DNA from: Linanthus parryae
Lineage: Eukaryota; Streptophyta; Magnoliopsida; Ericales; Polemoniaceae
Direction of reading: 5' to 3'
Assembly (NCBI GenBank): GCA_023055425.1
Contig: JALGPY010000001.1
Location: forward strand, 114,371,057 to 114,435,056
Length of the DNA: 64,000 bases
A program made the translations under genes and the position numbers. Shown here in pieces: positions 21,388 through 31,752 of this stretch; positions within the stretch are counted from its first letter, which is position 1; the number at the start of each line of letters is the position of its first letter. Under the pieces are notes generated by a model. The model had not been told where the DNA came from, searched no databases, and saw only the letters and a list, made by a program, of their open reading frames with translations.

Positions 21388-24300
21388 ATGCCTCCTACAG
21401 AGGATTCATCGTCGCATGGTGTTCGGCAGCTGAATCTCAGTTCAGCGTCGCCGTACTTTCTCAGTCACTCAGAATCTCCAGGTATTGTCCTCGTCTCTCA
21501 GGTTCTAACAGGAGAGAATTATAACACTTGGAGCCGTTCAATTTTGGTTGCTCTTAAAGCGAAGAACAAGTTAGGGTTTATCAATGGCTCTCTCTCTGAA
21601 CCTGAAATTGATGATCCTTTGCATGAGTACTGGATTACATGTGATAATATGGTGATATTGTGGTTGCTTAATTCAGTTTCTAAGGAGATCTCAGCTAGCA
21701 TTGTTTATCATGAAACAGCTCTTGCCATTTGGAATGTCTTGAAAGCTAGATATTCACAGAAAAATTTGCCTCGTATATTTCAATTGTCTACTGCAATTGC
21801 TGAGGTTAGACAAGGTGATCTAGGAGTTACTGCTTACTTTACAAAATTGAAGTCTCTGTGGGATGAAATGTCCAACTACAAGTCTATTCCTACCCGTGTT
21901 TGTGGTGTTTTGAAGAATTGCAGTTGTCAAATTGTTAGTACTATAATGAAAAGCTATGAGCAAGACTGCATTCTCAAATTTCTTATGGGCCTCAATGAGA
22001 ACTATACTACTGTGAGAGATCAGATACTTCTCACAGAGCCTCTACCAGATCTTCTGGCAATTTTCTCTAAAGTGATTCAACAAGAGAGGCAAACTGAAAT
22101 CACAGGTCATCATGTCTCCAATTCACACAATGTGGCATTATTAGCTCATCAAACATCTACTTCTCATGAGCCAACTTCTTTAGCAGCTCAAGTTAATACT
22201 CAATCACAGACTGCACACAAGTATAATGCCAAAAATAGACCTCAATGCACTTATTGTGGATGGCAAGGACATACAAGGGATAAATGCTATAAGCTTCATG
22301 GCTTTCCTCCAGGATTTAAGTTCAAGAAGTCTTATGGAAACTCTTCTCAGGGTTCATCTCAGGGGCAGCCTCCATTTCACACAAGTTCTAGAGTTAATAG
22401 TGTGCAAGGGTCTTCAAATATGTTGCAGGATCAACCACCTTCCAATTTAGGGGGCCAGGACAAGATTACTCTCACTCATAATGAATGTGCTCAGCTCATG
22501 AAAATGCTTGGAGATAAAATGCAGCTTTCATCTTCAAGTTCAGTTAGCTCTTATGGTTCCTCCCAGACTGCAGAAGGATTCTCTTCTGCAGATTCTCCAT
22601 TCAGCACATCATTTTCTGGTATGGCTCAGTCTTACATATCTAGTGGAGTTGTTAATAACTTTGCATTAGATTCCTTGTTAACTGATGCATCTTCCTCTTC
22701 ACATTACTCCTGGATTTTGGATAGTGGTGCCACTGATCACATGTCATCTTCTTTGTCTCATTTTGAAACAACCACTCATGTCACTAATGCATATGTGCAT
22801 CTTCCTAATGGCTTATCAGTTGTTGTGACACATATAGGTGTTGTCAAAATCAATCAACATTTGACTTTAACAAATGTCTTATGTGTTCCCTCTTTCAAAT
22901 TCAATTTGATCTCTATTTCCAAATTGATTTCTTCACTAAATTGTTGTGTTCATTACTCTAAATTATTCACGATCAAGACAATAGTCATGTGTTGGGTAAA
23001 GGAGTTAAGAAAGATGGTTTATATCTTCTCATGTCTTCTCCTTCTATTGTTGCTTGTAATTCTGTGATTAGTACTGTCATTTGGCATCACAGGTTAGGTC
23101 ATTTACCTGATCATAAACTGCAAATGGTAGTTCCTCAATTGAAAGAAAAGCCTCTAAATACATCTCCTTGTGACACATGTCATCTTGCTAAGCAGAAAAG
23201 GCTTCCTTTCCCTGTTTCCACCTCTGTTTCTCCTGCTGTTTTTTCACTTAATTCATTGTGACACTTGGGGTCCTTATAAGGTCATGTCACATGGGGGGTA
23301 TAGATACTTTCTCACCATTGTAGATGATTTCAGTAGAGCAACTTGGGTCTATTTAATGAGATCTAAGACTGAAGTTTCCACTCTCTTACCAGCTTTCCAT
23401 GCTTTGATTCATACTCAATTTGGTCAATACATTAAAGTCATTAGAACTGACAATGCACCTGAATATGAATTGCATGAGTTCTTTGCCAAAAATGGCATTC
23501 TACATCAACACTCTTGTGTGGAAACTCCTCAGCAGAATTCAATTGTTGAAAGGAAACATCAGCACTTGCTGAATGTTTCAAGGGCTCTTAGATTTCAATT
23601 TCATGCACAATTGTCTTTGTGGGGAGAATGTGTTTTGACTGCTGCTTATCTCATTAATAGAACACCCTCTATCTCTCTGCATAATAAAACTCCATATGAA
23701 CTGTTGTATGGTGTTGCTCCCTCTTATGATCATTTGAAATCTTTTGGTTGCCTTTGTTATGTCTCTACCCTTCTTCAAGGCAGAAATAAATTTTCTCCTA
23801 GAGCCACAAAGTCTGTTTTTGTTGGATACCCTTTTGGGGTCAAAGGTTACAAGGTTTATAATCTGGATACACACACCATTACTGTTAGCAGAAATGTGAT
23901 TTTCTATGAAGATGAATTTCCTTTTTCATGCTCCTCTTCTGCAGTTTCTCTTCCTTCTCTGCCTGTTCCTATTAATTCTGCTGATTTGAATCATTCAGAA
24001 GACATGGTTACTTCTCTGGATCATGATTCTTCTTCAGTTTCTCCTGAACTTTTAACTAGTGCTGTCTCTACTAATGCACCTGTTAGACACTCCACTAGGT
24101 GTAGACATTTGCCATCTTATTTGCAGGATTATCAATTGAATAGCAAGACCTGTCATCTTGTTTATAGCACAGAGCATGATTTGGGTTCCTATTTGTCATA
24201 TGACAATGTCTCTACTCAACACAAGGCTCTGTTAGTTGCTGCTTCTGCTGTCACTGAACCCAAGACTTATAAAGAAGCAGCTGCTTCTCCTCATTGGCAG

Positions 24301-25797
24301 CTAGCCATGCAACAAGAGCTGGATGCTCTTGTTAACAACAAAACTTGGAATTTTATTCACTTGCCTCCAAAGCACCATACTATTGGTTGCAAATGGATTT
24401 ATAAAATCAAGCATCATTCAGATGGTAGTATTGAAAGGTATAAGGCCAGATTGGTGGCAAAGGGGTATACACAAACTGAGGGCTTAGATTACTTTGATAC
24501 TTTCTCTCCAGTAGCAAAATTAGCTACTGTTAAATGTGTCTTGGCTGTAGCTGCAATTAAAGATTGGCATCTCCTTCAATTGGATATCAATAATGCCTTT
24601 TTGAATGGAGATTTGAATGAGGATGTGTACACGGATGTACCTCCTGGTGTTGTTCCTCCCTCTTCTGATATGGTGTGTAAGCTGGATAAGTCTTTATATG
24701 GACTCAAGCAGGCTTCCAGGCAGTGGTTTGAAAACTTTTCATCTACTCTTGTCTCTTTGGGTTTTGTTCAATCCAAAGCAGACTATACATTGTTCACAAT
24801 ACAAGTTGGATATTGCTTTGCTTCTCTCCTAGTGTATGTAGATGATATTGTTCTTGCTGGAAACAATATCTCTTTTCTTCAAGATATCAAGAAACAGCTG
24901 CAGAGTCACTTTCATCTTAAAGATTTGGGTAATTTGAGTTTTTTCTTAGGATTTGAAGTTTATAGAACCCCTGGAGGTATCTCTCTTTCTCAGAGAAAAT
25001 TTGCTCTTGATGTTCTTGAAGACACTGGGTTTCTGGGCTGCAAGCCTGCATCCACTCCCATGGAGTCTAATTGCAATAATAGTGCTGAATCTGGAGATTT
25101 ATTGGATGCTGCTGCTATTACTTCATACAGAAAACTTACTAGAAGACTTCTCAATCTCTGCAACACTAGACCTGACCTTACCTATGCGGTTCATAGGCTC
25201 AGTCAATATGTCTCTAGCCCCAGAACTTCTCATATGGATGCTGCTTATAGGGTGCTGAGATATCTCAAAACAACTCCAAGTCAAGGTATTTATTTTGCTA
25301 AGTCTTCATCTCTTTCTCTTAAAGCCTTTTCTGATTCAGACTGGGCTACCTGTCCTGATACAAGAAGATCCACTACTGGTTATCTTGTCTATTTGGGTGA
25401 CTCTTTGATCTCTTGGAGATCCAAGAAGCAAGACATTGTTTCTAGAATTTCTGCATAAGCTGAATACAGGAGCATGGCTGCAACTTCTTGTGAGGTGAAA
25501 TGGTTAGAGTTTATTCTTCATGATCTGCATATTGCCTTGTCTTCTGTTCCAGTTCTGTATTGTGATAGCAACTCTGCTATTCACATTGCCAATAACCCAG
25601 TCTTTCATGACAGAACCAAGCACATTGAGCTTGATTGTCATTTGATCAGAGATAAATTGGTGGCTGGTGAATTGAAGCTTCTCCATGTTAACTCCAAGCA
25701 TCAGCTGGCAGATATTCTCACCAAGCCTCTGGGGTGTGCTTCTTTTCAATTCCTGCTTGCTAAGTTGGGAGTAAACAATGTTTACTCTCCAACTTAA
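21388..25797 (+). pseudogene. Copia-1 gag-pol polyprotein with two frameshifts and one stop
   Basis: From ATG 21388, gag (VLTGENYNTWSRSILVALKAK) carries a zinc knuckle (CTYCGWQGHTRDKCYKLHGFP at 22246-22308). The protease motif WILDSGATDHMSS follows at about 22711. The frame breaks near 22985, a pre-integrase piece (IWHHRLGHLPDHKL) follows, and it breaks again near 23250. Then come integrase (VDDFSRATWVYL, TDNAPEY, the Glu helix near QQNSIVERKHQ) and RT (YVDDIVLAGN intact at 24835). RNase H is cut by TAA at 25456, just before AEYRSMAATSCE. The last piece runs to 25797. All catalytic motifs are present, so only a few mutations separate it from an intact element. It probably cannot move by itself. 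Confidence 0.93.
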
Positions 25798-25804
25798 GGG
25801 GGCC
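25796..25804 (+). promoter_or_regulatory. Copia-1 polypurine tract
   Basis: AAGGGGGCC directly precedes the 3' LTR and overlaps the last codons of pol; it primes plus-strand DNA synthesis. Confidence 0.8.
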
Positions 25805-26021
25805 TGTTAGCTTTCTTACATATTTGTTACAGTTTTATGTTGATAGGGTAGGTAGTTGCAATTAATAGTAACTTTGTTGTTAGGGTTATTTTGTAATTAG
25901 TCCTTACTGCAAGGACTGGGTTTGCAATTAATTAGTTGATATAAATTCATGTATTGGGAAACAATTTTTCAGTTGGAATGAAATTTATTTTCCCTCTTTT
26001 CAAATTCTCTCAAATTTGATA
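25805..26021 (+). repeat. Copia-1 3' LTR
   Basis: Same length as the 5' LTR, with five substitutions and no indel by eye. The repeat X sequence resumes directly after the duplicated CATTG. Confidence 0.95.
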
Positions 26022-26328
26022 CATTGATTGTTTTGGAGGTCAAGACAATGAGATCCCCAAACCAAAGGAGCCCACGAACAGTGTGTAAAAAAGGTGCGAT
26101 TCATCTTCTTCTGCTCTGCAGTTTATACAAACGGTTGAAACATCAATTTTTTTTCTCGATATTATTTTGCTTAACAGGAAAAGAATTGGTTAAAAGTCGC
26201 AAATAAATATTTTTATCTTATCAGGGATGTTTAATGTCCAAATATTTTTTCAAAACTGATGCAGTCAAACTAGAAGAAGAACAATAGTTTGAAGTACCAT
26301 CTTGGTTTAGGATAGTCATTGCTACATG
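26022..26328. repeat. Repeat X, copy 2, right part
   Basis: Continuation of 20386-21049 after Copia-1, with the exon-like piece, its GT donor and the TTGCTTAACAG acceptor-like site. It ends at ATTGCTACATG, after which copies 2 and 4 continue with GTACTATGTC while copies 1 and 3 enter the palindrome. Confidence 0.85.
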
Positions 26329-27231
26329 GTACTATGTCTTAACCGAGTCACCAATGTTTGTTTGTGTCCAAACTAATAGGATTAGTGGTAACTTTCCAAA
26401 CAAAAAAGGTGATAAAATGTCACATTTTCTTTACAAAATTACCCATATTTTGTACCAATTACGATCTTTAGACTAAAGCCTTAGCCGGTTTTTTAAATAG
26501 TGTACGTTGGGTTGTTAGCCACTTAGTTGTGCCAAACCATGGTCAAGCTTGTTAAAATATTTTTCAACCTGAATCATGCATGGATTAAAGTATAAATTTA
26601 CGACGAATTATAGAATTTATTATTTAGATTCACTAAATACATGTTTATTTATGCTAAGATAATTGACAAATGGTTTTACAAAACATAATAATAGTAATCA
26701 TTGAGTTCAATAGAGAGAAAAAGATAGACAAACATATAGTAATGGTGTGTTCCGATTTGATTTTCAGTACTCCGCCTCTAATGGTATCATATTCTTCCAC
26801 ACAAAAAATTGGCAATTTTGACAATTTTTTTTTTATGAGGTGTTCTATGTTCTCTAATTAATTATAGAATTTAACTTATTATTTATATGTTATACTTATA
26901 TATGTTAGAAGTATTAAGCATATTTTTGTATAAATAATAAAACATAATAAGGTGTCCCCTAAAAAAAAGCATAATAAGGTGTCCGGATCGGGCTTGAGCC
27001 GTCATTAAATAACCAAAGCCCAATCCATATGTTTTTCGGGATTAAATTTCAAACCAATGTAGGGTCAAAATTTTTTGAGTCCAAACTCGTAAAGTGTCAG
27101 GCTTGGTTGGACGAGTTTATCTGCCTACTGGACGAATGCCTAGGGTATCCGCCCCGACTACGACTGCAACTTCGTGGGCTCAACTAAGCCTACTCGAGCC
27201 CATTTCTGGTTAAAATTGGCCATTTGGCACA
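26329..27231. other. AT-rich non-coding segment shared with copy B
   Basis: Collinear with 59025-59905. It carries no recognised gene. Small differences between copies include a T tract and ATGAG insert near 26830. Confidence 0.7.
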
Positions 27232-27240
27232 TTTTACTTA

Positions 27241-28451
27241 GGCTTAATTACTTAATGCCTACCCCCAGTATAGTGAAACTATCACATTGCACTACCCACT
27301 ATCAAAACTTGCTGATAATGTTCCCCATTTGCAATAAATCGGTCACTTTGAAATTGGGAAAAAATTCCATCCAAACACCATCATCTTAATAAGGGCAAAA
27401 TTGTCAATGCTGAAATAATAAATTTAACATGAAAAAAAAATTAGAAAAAGAAAGGTAAACCCAGTTGAAGATAAGAATTGGAAGAGGAAGAAGATAGGGA
27501 TAGACTGAATCTTACACGTCTCTCTCTTTCTGTCTCTCTGTTAGTCAAAATTGTCTATCTCAGCCTCCATCTCAATCTTCCATCCCGCCGTCCCTCTGCC
27601 TCGGCGTCTCCCTCCATCCCTTTATTCTTAAATCTCCTCCATTACTCTCGTCTTTCACTCTCTTTCTCTAAGAATCTATCATGTCTCTCGATTTCCAAAT
27701 TACTCTTGATTTGTGATTGAGTTTTGAGTGAAGTGAAATGCAAGTTTTGGGTCCGAAACAGGGAGTTCGATAGGAGGAGTTACTGGGTTTCAATTGGGCA
27801 AAAATCTTTTTGATGCTATTTGTTATCACCGGATTAGTGTCGACGGCGGCCTTTGGGTCAAAGTTGTTGGTGACCAAGGTGGAGAACAGAGGCTGTTGGG
27901 ATTCCTAGGGGTGTTGACGGCAACGATGGTGGTTCTTTTTGTGGTGTAGGGCGGTGTCGGTGGTTTTCAAGTTCCAATCTCGAAAAAATCTAATTTAGTT
28001 TGACACAATTGAAACAAAGGTTAAAATCGGAAAGGGTTTGAAGATTTCTTCATCACTGGGCTCTCTGCTATTATGTGGTGGGGTGGCGGCATTCTGGTCC
28101 ATGCTGCGGTCATGGTGGCAGGGTTGCGGGGTTCTTGTCACATGTAGCGGTGATGGTTGTGGGGTGCCGGAATCTGGTCACATGTGGCGGTAATGGTGGT
28201 GGTTGTGGTGGTTGGTGATTGTTATGATGATATTAGTGTTCAATAAAAGTCTATTGACAATTTCACCCTTAAACAAAAGGATATCAAAGACTACTAACGG
28301 TTTGTTCCGATCAGTGATGGACGGAATTTTTTTCCCAGTTTCAAATTGACTGATTTATTACAAATGGGATACATGAACAGTAAGTTTTGATAGTGGGTAG
28401 TGCAATGTGATAGTTTTCATATACTGAGGGTAGGCATTAAGTAATTAAGCC
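27241..28451. mobile_element. Mutator-like element with long TIRs (possible Pack-MULE)
   Basis: The ends are inverted copies beginning GGCTTAATTACTTAATGCC and stay similar for about 165 bases. The flanks are a perfect 9 bp duplication TTTTACTTA (27232-27240, 28452-28460), and copy B has the single uninterrupted site near 59903. Long TIRs and a 9 bp target duplication define Mutator-like elements. The inside (27450-28250) has no transposase but a CT-rich leader-like part followed by relatively GC-rich, gene-like sequence with (GGTGGT)-type runs. This suggests captured host DNA; the source was not recognised. Confidence 0.9.
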
Positions 28452-28836
28452 TTTTACTTATAAATTTGACGTGATCAAAAATTCCTAACCCAATTTGTAA
28501 GTACGACCATTTGTAGGTAATATATTCAGCCACTTTCAATGGCCGATTTGTATTGTACTAACTATTTATTTTACACCTAAGCACTTATAAAAGAATCATC
28601 AACTCGTATCCTTATTCTTAATACAATTGTTATATTTTACTCTGAAATGTTGTATTTTTTTTTGTGAATTAACTTAATATTTGGTTGTCAGTTAATGAAT
28701 TGTGTTGAACGTGCTGTTCTTGGATCAATTGCAACAAAAGCAAAAAACAAAATGTTTTGTGATTACTTGTGTGTCTTCCGTTGACTCAATCTCTCTCTTT
28801 CTCATTTCCTTTTTCTACAAAACCCTATACAAGCAG

Positions 28837-28844
28837 TATAAATA
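28837..28844 (+). promoter_or_regulatory. TATA box of outer(+) module A
   Basis: TATAAATA about 80 bases upstream of the ATG at 28924, in a context (AGTATAAATAGTGACC) repeated in the other outer modules. Confidence 0.65.
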
Positions 28845-28923
28845 GTGACCTCCAACTATCAATCTTCTTCACTCCATCGATAACTAGTTCACTCTCACTC
28901 TCACTCTCAGGTTCTCCAGTGAA

Positions 28924-29052
28924 ATGTTAGCCAAACCCAACAACAACAGTGTCTCCTTTCTTATCGACGAGTACAAAGAGTGCCATTACAGCAATGGCAA
29001 CCCTGAGGTAGTTGACGTTTGTACGTGGTGCTTTACACCACTCACATTTTGA
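28924..29052 (+). pseudogene. ZF-HD/mini-zinc-finger-like gene start, outer(+) A
   Basis: A 42-residue frame with VSFLIDEYKECHYSNGNPEV and VDVCTWCF. YKEC..N and VDxC resemble the first half of the ZF-HD dimerisation zinc finger (Y.EC..NH ... VDGC.EF), though His is lost and the spacing is three residues short. It stops before the second zinc-binding half. The family assignment is inferred from the motif; the fragment is unlikely to fold alone. Confidence 0.5.
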
Positions 29053-29174
29053 CATGTATAATCATTACAACAACAAAAAATTGTCATTTCTGCATGCCTT
29101 GTTTTTCATTTCTTCAATGCGTTTGATATCATCTCTCTCTCATTTCGTTTCCTACTAAACCTAGACGGAGAGGC

Positions 29175-29182
29175 TATAAATA
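29175..29182 (+). promoter_or_regulatory. TATA box of inner(+) module A
   Basis: TATAAATA in GGCTATAAATAGTGCCC, about 80 bases before the ATG at 29262; the mirrored copy lies near 29645 on the minus strand. Confidence 0.65.
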
Positions 29183-29261
29183 GTGCCCTCTGAGTATCAA
29201 TCTTCTTCACTCCATTAGTTACTAGTTCACTCTCACTCTCACTCTCAGATTCTTCACTGAA

Positions 29262-29534
29262 ATGGCAGCCGATCCTAACAATAACGACGTCTCCTTTCTT
29301 ATCGACGATTACAAGGAGTGCCATCAAAACTATGGTAACTCTGAGGCGGTTGACGGTTGTCATGGATTCTTTAGGAAAACCCCGACGACAGAGTTCTGGT
29401 ATGCAAACCCTCATGCAAGGTTCCCATGTCAGAACTCCGTCGTCGAGGTTTTTCCTAAGGTATCCATAAAAACCGTCAACGACCTCAGGGTTGCCATAGT
29501 TCTAATGGCACTCTTTGTAATCGTCGATAAGTAA
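29262..29534 (+). pseudogene. ZF-HD-like gene start running through the palindrome centre, inner(+) A
   Basis: A 90-residue frame: residues 1-38 (MAADPNNNDVSFLIDDYKEC, then HQNYGNSEAVDGCHGFF) resemble the ZF-HD zinc-finger start, with Y17-x-x-C20 and VDGC at 30-33. From about residue 55 the frame enters the opposite arm, so its second half (VNDLRVAIVLMALFVIVDK) is antisense of another module and meaningless as protein. Related frame 60702 in copy B keeps N-H at 23-24, closer to the family. Confidence 0.55.
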
Positions 29535-29564
29535 GACGCCGTTATTGTTTGGATCCGCTTCCAT
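29430..29564 (-). pseudogene. ZF-HD-like gene start, inner(-) A
   Basis: From ATG 29564 the minus strand encodes the same start (MEADPNNN, then IDDYKECH), but a TAG follows KECH where the related copy at 62061 has a Gln codon. It mirrors 29262-29420. Confidence 0.5.
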
Positions 29565-29661
29565 TTCGGTGGATAACATGAGAGTGGGAGTGAGTGTGAA
29601 ATAGTTATTGATTGAGTGAAGAAGATTGATACTCGAAGGGCACTATTTATAGCCTCTGCAT

Positions 29662-29901
29662 CTAGGGTTTAGTAGGAAAGGAAATGAGAGAGATGATATG
29701 AAACACATTGAATAAATGACAAACTAGACATGTATAAATGACAATTTTTTTTTTTGCGACAATTATAAATGTCAAAATGTGAGTGGTGTAAAGCACCACG
29801 TACAACCTGTTAACCACCTTAGGGTTGCCATCGTTGTGATGAACCTTTTTGTAATTGTCGATAGGAATGGATACGCGGTTGTTGTTTGGCTCGTCTGCCA
29901 T
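29662..29901 (-). pseudogene. ZF-HD-like gene start, outer(-) A
   Basis: From ATG 29901: MADEPNNNRVSIPIDNYKKV, then HHNDGNPKVVNRL. The zinc-binding Cys of YKEC has become Val and the DGC motif is gone, so this is the most decayed module of array A. The rest of the frame is a low-information tail. Confidence 0.5.
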
Positions 29902-30191
29902 TTCAGTGAAAGAACCTGAGAGTGACAGTGAGAGTGACAGTGAGAGGGAAAGAGTGAAGAAGATTGACAGTGAGAGGTCCCTATTTATACCCGCTCCGTA
30001 TAGGGATTTGTAAAATAAGAAAATGAGAAAGGGAGAGATTGATTGAATACGTATCATGACATGCAAATAACGACGAAATACTTTTTTTGTTGCAAGTTGA
30101 TCAAAGAACACCACAACAATGCTTTACACCACTCATTAACTTGCAACCAAATACAACTTTCGTTTCTTCTCTTTCAACTTCGTTTGATTTT

Positions 30192-30681
30192 GGGTAATGG
30201 ACACTAAACCTATATGCAAAAAGTATTTTGGGACACAAATCTCCTACGCAATTTTAATTTTTCACCACAACCCCTTGCAATATACATCTGACACACATAA
30301 CCCATGCATTATCAATTTTTCACTGAAACCCATAAACTATACATATTTGGGACACTTAACCCCAAATTAATAACGGGGATCAAATTTGTAACGAAAATTC
30401 ATCACGTGCTAACTCTATGGATGAAGAAAAACAAGTTCAAAGACCATCACGTGATTAGCATGTTGTGAATTTTCATTAGGAATTTGACCCTGTTATCAAT
30501 TTGGGGTTAGGTTCCCACATATGTATATTGTTGGGGTTTTAGTGGAAAATTAAAAATGTATAGTGCACAGATTATGTCTCCTAGAAATGTATATTGTAGG
30601 GGGTTTTAGTGGGAAATTGAAAGTGTATGGGATCTTCTGTCCCAAAATGCATTTTGCATGTAGGTTTAGTGCCTATTACCC
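30192..30681. mobile_element. Foldback MITE, Mutator-type
   Basis: A 490 bp element that is nearly one inverted repeat: GGGTAATGGACACTAAACC at the left and its mirrored counterpart (GGTTTAGTGCCTATTACCC) at the right, with arms continuing toward a centre near 30437. It is flanked by a perfect 9 bp duplication TTTGATTTT (30183-30191, 30682-30690), which points to the Mutator superfamily. It is non-coding. Copy B keeps only the left arm (62669-62928). Confidence 0.88.
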
Positions 30682-30699
30682 TTTGATTTTTTAACCCGT

Positions 30700-30914
30700 A
30701 ACTGGGTCACTTTGTCTCGGTATTTTGGATAGAAAAACGATGTAGTTTTGTGTTAACTTTTTATATTATGGCAGAGTAAGGTGTACTCTAAAGGATCATG
30801 CAAAAATTATCAAATTCATGTATCATTGTGCTAACCAAATCACCGGGACAAAATGACACAGTGAATAATATCGAAAGTAAAGTAAGCTGAAAGAGAAGAA
30901 ACAGAGGTAGTATT
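30700..30914. mobile_element. Stowaway-like MITE, diverged
   Basis: Similar to 17794-18050 through most of its length (AACTCGTAA/AACCCGTAA, GATAGAAAAA, CAAATCACC-GG, AGTAAGCTGAAAGAGAAGAA) and ends GAAACAGAGGTAGTATTA. The left end was probably lost beside the foldback MITE. Confidence 0.5.
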
Positions 30915-31269
30915 AACTTAAATTCAAAATCTACAAAATTCTAGAGTAAAATGTAACAAAATATTAATAACGAGGACACAAGTTGATGATTCACAAACCA
31001 CCACCCAATTACGAGACAGATACCGAGGTGGTCAACCCACCGCGGAGGCTGAGATGTGGTTGACTTCTCCGTTAGTTTAAGTTAGTGACTGGCGTTTGTT
31101 TTCTCTTTGTTGTCTGAGTGGTTGATTGTAGTAGGCTCGTTCTTAGTTGTTGTTGTTGTTGTTTCATTTCTTGCAACCCGCTCCGGTGACCAACACGGTG
31201 TCACTAGACAATGGCGAGGTGGGTTAGCTGATGTTTACATCTCTTTCATGTTTTTAACTTTAATCAAAT
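30915..31269. other. Spacer before Copia-2
   Basis: A 66-residue frame starts at 31107 (MLSEWLIVVGSFLVVVVVVS, valine-rich from a GTT run) and runs into the Copia-2 LTR. It has no recognisable family, and the run of valines comes from a simple repeat, so it is not called as a gene. The original sequence continues at 36158 after Copia-2. Confidence 0.5.
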
Positions 31270-31610
31270 TGTTATGTCAAACCATCACACGAACAATGAA
31301 CGAATAAAGAAGAACACGAGTATTTTACGTGGTTCGCTAGAAAAATATTTGCTAACTACCTCCACGGCGAAAAGTACTCTTTATTCACTTAAGAGGAACA
31401 AGACTACAAGAATGTTTTGCATGCCTAATAGTGTGACTACTAGGTTCTTTATATAGTGCTAGGAAATCCTTAAAGTTTCCAAATCCGATTTTGGAAATAA
31501 ACTTGTTTCCTAATTAATCCTCCACCGCCTTTGACTTCCAATGTTTCCTAATCAAAGTTGGAAACAATGAGTTTGGCAGCCTTTGACAAATTCAAGGCAC
31601 CAACTCAACA
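31270..31610 (-). repeat. Copia-2 3' LTR
   Basis: Starts TGTTATGTCAAACC and ends CAACTCAACA in plus coordinates. TTTATATAG near 31450 is TATA-like on the plus strand. Confidence 0.95.
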
Positions 31611-31622
31611 AATCTCCACCTT
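31611..31622 (-). promoter_or_regulatory. Copia-2 polypurine tract
   Basis: The minus strand reads AAGGTGGAGATT directly before the 3' LTR. Confidence 0.85.
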
Positions 31623-31752
31623 GACTTGAATTGTCTCGTCAACAGCAGCTGCTCCTCTTTCGCAAATAAAGTTACGTCTTCTCCGCACCCGATTGTCTCT
31701 CGTCACAGAGACTCACTAGACCCCCACCGGGTCCGACATGCCCCGAAGGGCT

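Larger units (their letters stand above)
21050..26021 (+). mobile_element. Copia-1: nearly complete Ty1/copia retrotransposon
   Basis: Two 217 bp LTRs (21050-21266, 25805-26021) flank gag-pol. The target duplication CATTG is perfect (21045-21049, 26022-26026), and the uninterrupted sequence GTTTTACATTGATTG at 58710 is the empty site. A primer-binding site for initiator tRNA-Met follows the left LTR and a purine tract precedes the right one. The LTRs differ at five positions, so the insertion is young. The domain order PR-INT-RT-RNH marks it as copia; the short LTRs and gag suggest the Ale/Retrofit group, not proven. Confidence 0.97.
28680..30175. repeat. Inverted array A of promoter plus zinc-finger-start modules
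   Basis: Four modules are arranged outer(+), inner(+), inner(-), outer(-) around a centre near 29425. Each module has a TATAAATAGTG box, a leader with ATCAATCTTCTTCACTCCAT and CTCACTCTCA repeats, and an ATG starting M-x-A-x-PNNN-x-VSF-x-ID-x-YKECH. The inner pair forms a nearly continuous palindrome with arms of about 330 bases and a loop of about 30 bases. Promoters of the two halves face each other. Copy B has the same kind of array with seven modules (60120-62645). Confidence 0.85.
10893..30454. repeat. Large segmental duplication, copy A
   Basis: From TAGGTCTTCGATTCTTCAAT at 10894 the sequence is collinear, in direct orientation, with 38377 onward, until the shared part ends at ATCACGTG (30454 / 62928). 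Similarity is high by eye, about 95%. Without Copia-1 (21050-26021) and the Mutator-like element (27241-28451), which B lacks, the copy is about 13.4 kb. Copy B without its own LINE and gypsy insertions has a comparable length. The left breakpoint lies inside a TIR element that is complete only in B. The right end is not a true breakpoint, because B appears to be interrupted there by a Harbinger element. Confidence 0.95.

Noticed and set aside
29106..29414. 102-residue minus-strand frame in array A
   Set aside because: It is the antisense shadow of the inner(+) module; the apparent homology to other frames comes from the palindrome.
31107..31307. 66-residue frame with a valine run, resembling a membrane segment
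   Set aside because: The valines come from a GTT simple repeat and the frame runs into the Copia-2 LTR, which inserted later.
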